Below, one piece after another: positions 60,953 to 64,000 of a stretch of 64,000 bases of DNA. Where the stretch lies: the NCBI GenBank assembly GCA_030770535.1, contig JASVEC010000006.1:1550001-1614000 (forward strand), in the 5' to 3' direction. The notes beneath the pieces were generated by a model, which was given only the letters and a program-made list of their open reading frames with translations, was not told where the DNA came from and ran no database searches. The position numbers and the translations under genes are program-made. The number at the start of each line of letters is the position of its first letter. Within the stretch, counting starts at the first letter, position 1. The DNA is from Batkoa obscura (Eukaryota > Entomophthoromycota > Entomophthoromycetes > Entomophthorales > Batkoaceae).

Positions 60953-61972
60953 ATGGAGAAATTACTCTTATCTAAAAGGGCCGTTTTAACAATGAAAACA
61001 AAACTTGATATAATTAATTTAGCTGAAAATAAAATGTCCCATCAAAGTATAGCAAAAAAATATGGAATTGGAAGAAGTACCGTAACCAAGGTCTTATCTC
61101 GTAAGGATGAGATCATTCAATTAAGTAATGATATATTGGAAGATGAAAGAAAAAGGATTAGATTAAATGAATTTGAAGATATTGAGCGCAAAGTTCTTGA
61201 GTGGTTTGGTGCCAAGCATAAAAGGAATGAAAGCAGAATTTTAATGCTTCCATTACAATATAGCAAGCAAACTATAATTGATAGGGCCAATAAAATCGCT
61301 ATTGAATTAAGCAAAGATAATATTATAGCTGATGAAAAGTGGTTAAAGAAATTTTGTAGAAGACATAAAGTCAAGTTTGTAAATGACATCAAAAATAATT
61401 CTACTTATTTAAATGATACTCCAAACCATATCACTACTAACATCAATTCATTGGATAATGACATTGTGTATATATCCTCTGATTCCGATAATGGTTTTGA
61501 TTCTCCAATGAATAATGATCATAATGAAATGGACTCATACACAAATCCTACTAATGTTAGAATTGAGTATAATGAAATTAAAGATCAAACCGTTCAAAAT
61601 GTCAATTATGAAATACAAAATGAAAATGAAAATGAAAATGTAATTATTGACTCAAACAATCTAAATTTAACTAATTGTGAAAATAATATTATTAATGATT
61701 TAAAGCAAGTAATTAATAAGTTAGCGAAAATGATTGACGATTTAAAACAAAATGTTAATAATCGAGATTTGATGATTGGTTTTCTATCTGATCATGTTTC
61801 TGTTTTATCTCAATATGTACTTTCAATAAGTCAAAACGTTACACAGAATAATCTACAATTCAATAACTTAATCAATCATATGGATAGATCAGATCAATTT
61901 TTAAATTTTTGTTTTCCAATAATTAATCCATATTTTGATCAAATTAATAATCAATTGAATATGGCCCATTGA
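60953..61972 (+). CDS. CENP-B/pogo-type HTH DNA-binding protein without transposase core, 339 aa
   Basis: Residues ~8-60 form the CENP-B N-terminal HTH of pogo/Tigger elements (KRAVLTMKTKLDIINLAENK, HQSIAKKYGIGRSTVTKVLS). Residues ~75-145 form the second, Tc5-type HTH (ERKVLEWFGAKHKRN, KQTIIDRANKIAIEL, DEKWLKKFCRRHKVKF). No DDE catalytic domain follows. Instead there is an acidic Asn/Asp-rich linker and a leucine-rich helical end (LKQVINKLAKMIDDLKQNVN, VSVLSQYVLSISQ). No terminal inverted repeats are apparent around it. This is the architecture of a host-recruited DNA-binding protein, or of a transposon remnant that kept only its N-terminal half. Intronless; intact frame. Confidence 0.75.
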   Translation: MEKLLLSKRAVLTMKTKLDIINLAENKMSHQSIAKKYGIGRSTVTKVLSRKDEIIQLSNDILEDERKRIRLNEFEDIERKVLEWFGAKHKRNESRILMLPLQYSKQTIIDRANKIAIELSKDNIIADEKWLKKFCRRHKVKFVNDIKNNSTYLNDTPNHITTNINSLDNDIVYISSDSDNGFDSPMNNDHNEMDSYTNPTNVRIEYNEIKDQTVQNVNYEIQNENENENVIIDSNNLNLTNCENNIINDLKQVINKLAKMIDDLKQNVNNRDLMIGFLSDHVSVLSQYVLSISQNVTQNNLQFNNLINHMDRSDQFLNFCFPIINPYFDQINNQLNMAH

Positions 61973-62700
61973 ATAATTTATGTAATACAGTATTGTCAAT
62001 TGGTGCGTTTGATTCAATGTCAAACATTCAAGGCCTTTCAGGATTCGATATTAATAACAACACCTCAAACAACTTAGATAACGAATGTTTGCATTTACCA
62101 AATCATTTCTTTCGAAATATTTAGACTTGTTAAATATGCTTTATCCCTCTTTAGGTTATGTACTTCTAAATTCTATATTTAATATTACGATAATTTTCAA
62201 TACTTTCTATACCTACAACATGTATAATAAAAACAATACCCTTATATTATTATTATACTGCTATGTTGATATACTTAATATACTCTACATCATAATAATA
62301 ACCACCTATTATTATGTATATTTTATTAATTATGAGTGATAGTTAGTAAATTAGTCATTATTTTTAAAATTAAATGACAATAACAATTACTTTATTTATC
62401 TAATTTTTAACCAAGCTCTTAACGATCACTATAGTCAACATATATATATGTATAGTGTGATAATAGCTTTGTTTAAATTTAAATTTGTTTGTCGAATTAT
62501 TTACTTTACAACAATGACAAAATTGAGTTAATCTGAATACATGAAAATATTTTGTTCTTATTAATAATTACATAAATTAGACAGTAAAATGCTATTACCT
62601 TTAAAAGAAGTATCAAAAAATGATACAGGTTCCCTGTATCTGAATGTAAAACTATAAAAGCATAAAAGCTGAATTTTGTTTCTACACTTTTTTATTTAAA
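61973..62700. other. Intergenic, short hairpin
   Basis: A perfect 8-bp-stem hairpin (GATACAGG, loop TTC, CCTGTATC) lies at 62622-62640, about 60 bp upstream of the hydrolase ATG, and may be a regulatory site. An 84-codon hydrophobic frame at 62085-62339 is Tyr/Ile-rich and not convincing. Confidence 0.45.
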
Positions 62701-63993
62701 ATGAATCCAACCTTTGATTTAAACAATCCTGACTCTTACCACCATAAAACTGTTCAACTAAAAGATAAAGTTTATCGTAAGTAACTAAATCACTTATATA
62801 AGGTTAAGCCAACAATTTTTTCAGATTACGTTGAAGAAGGTTTAGAAAACGCACCATATGTTTTATTACTACACGGATTCCCAGAAGTAAATCAAAAAAA
62901 CTAATAAAGTATAAACCTCTAATCAAGTTTTAGTCCTGGTACATGTGGAAGTACCAGATTTCATACTTAGTTAAAAAAGGGTATCACGTAGTAGCCTTTG
63001 ATATGCCAGGTTATGGAGAAACAAAAGTAGAAAATAAGCTTGAAAACTATACTTTAAAAGTGATAGCTGAGGATATTTATACTATTTTTACGGAGAATTT
63101 CCAACAGAATAAAGTATTCGTCATTGCTCACGATTGGGGTAGTTTTGTTGGTTGGGAGTTAGCTTATAGACATCCAGAAAATATTCAAGGATATATTAGT
63201 TTAAGTATACCATATTTTCCAACACTTGGAGAGCCAAAGAGTGAAAGACAAAAAGCTGAAGCATTTCCAGTCCTTGGTTATCAGGTAATTTGAAATATAC
63301 AACCTGGTTAATGGATCAAGGTGATTAGTTATTTTATTATTATATAGGTGGCTTTAAACGAAGGAAATGTTGGAGAGTTTGATAAAAATATAGAAAAATT
63401 TGTCAAAGCTTTTTATATCACGGTACCAAACTTTGACAAAACTAATTATCTTAAAGTACCCTTGGATAAGTCATTGTTTGATCACTTTGATACTTTTGAT
63501 AGCTCAAAATCGGAATACATTGACGAAAATGTAAGAATTGTTGTTTTTGTTAAGTACAATTAATGGCTATTAATATTTTTATGTAGTACTTAAACTATTT
63601 AATCAAACAATTTAAAATCCAAGGTACTCAAGGTCCAACTAATTGGTATCGTACAAGCTTATTGAATGGTAAAAATGATCAAGAGAAGCCTGATTTAAAT
63701 ATTAGTGTTAAATGTTTACAGGTAAGGATATGCTTAACATTTTGATTACATTTGTTTTTAATAAAGAAACAGATTTTAGGTGATAGAGATTTTTGTACAG
63801 CATTTAAAGATTTTGCTCAACATTACTTAAAAGAGGCTTCAACGGAAGTAGGTGGTTTATAATTTTTTATTATTAGTGTTTAATAACGTTTTTATAGATT
63901 ATCAATGGCGGCCATTGGATTCAATATCTTAACCATGAGAAAGTGAATTCATTGATTGAGGATTTTCTAAAACAGGTTCAAAATTCAAATTGA
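62701..63993 (+). CDS. Alpha/beta-hydrolase, epoxide hydrolase type, ~325 aa
   Basis: Probable soluble epoxide hydrolase. Exons: 62701-62776, 62825-62886, 62934-63284, 63348-63530, 63587-63721, 63773-63847 and 63898-63993, in frame throughout. Landmarks: oxyanion HGFPESWYMWKYQI (HGxP), GYHVVAFDMPGYGET, nucleophile elbow IAHDWGSFVGWELAYRHPE with Asp as the nucleophile, a cap tyrosine in NWYRTS, the acid Asp in ILGDRD, and His in INGGHWIQY. The set of two cap/loop residues and an Asp nucleophile favours epoxide hydrolase over haloalkane dehalogenase. Complete: the stop lies 7 bp before the window end. Confidence 0.9.
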
Positions 63994-64000
63994 TAGCTAT

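Noticed and set aside
60953-61972. Active pogo/Tigger transposon
   Set aside because: No DDE domain and no terminal inverted repeats found around the gene.
62085-62339. 84-codon hydrophobic Tyr/Ile-rich frame
   Set aside because: Composition follows the AT-rich DNA; no conserved pattern.

Overview
The window looks like nuclear DNA of a fungus: very AT-rich, with short spliceosomal introns (mostly 40-80 nt, GTAAGT-like donors, TTTTAG-like acceptors) and fungal families (Zn2Cys6 regulator, Ytm1, Kex1, Hse1, Hem25). Three intronless seven-helix receptors resembling the family-A-like GPCRs known from Conidiobolus-type fungi suggest an early-diverging, zygomycete-grade fungus, perhaps Entomophthoromycotina. 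That placement is inference. No viral, LTR or other capsid-bearing element was seen.

Layout. 0.5-14.3 kb: small intronless genes for signal-peptide proteins (several with acidic D/E-K-L/I-like C-termini, two with a shared QSNFRK core), interrupted by a kinesin-4 gene (4.3-8.7 kb) and an unrecognised Q-rich protein (8.9-10.1 kb). 14.3-33 kb: gene-poor, with a homeodomain regulator (17-18.4 kb), three paralogous 7TM receptors (23.0, 27.5 and 30.9 kb) and a Zn2Cys6 regulator between the first two. This part is packed with a ~105-bp MITE. 33-39.3 kb: housekeeping genes (p24 cargo receptor, mitochondrial L11, eIF4E, Ytm1, small heat-shock protein). 39.3-45.9 kb: gene-poor, with a Ser/Ala-rich secreted peptide, leucine-rich-repeat fragments and a truncated membrane-protein fragment. 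46-59.2 kb: dense, intron-rich genes (Kex1 carboxypeptidase, Hem25/SLC25A38 carrier, kynurenine 3-monooxygenase with a large extra tail, a coiled-coil protein, a JTB-like protein, Ind1/NUBPL, Hse1/STAM). 59.2-64 kb: more MITEs, a regulator fragment, a CENP-B-like DNA-binding protein and an alpha/beta-hydrolase of epoxide-hydrolase type that ends just inside the window.

The most unusual signal is the MITE family. About 20 copies are visible. In the clearest cases the flanks of a copy are themselves inverted repeats that differ from copy to copy, as if the element inserts at the centre of pre-existing palindromes. Two places carry copies joined end to end, and one pair makes a nearly perfect 210-bp palindrome. 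Similar long imperfect palindromes without the element also occur. Other points: a ~350-residue repetitive helical tail on kynurenine monooxygenase; micro-exons of 10, 13, 17 and 19 nt; the cluster of secreted proteins with retrieval-like tails; and the linkage of receptors to two regulators. Splice junctions were assigned by eye from reading frame, GT-AG ends and family similarity.
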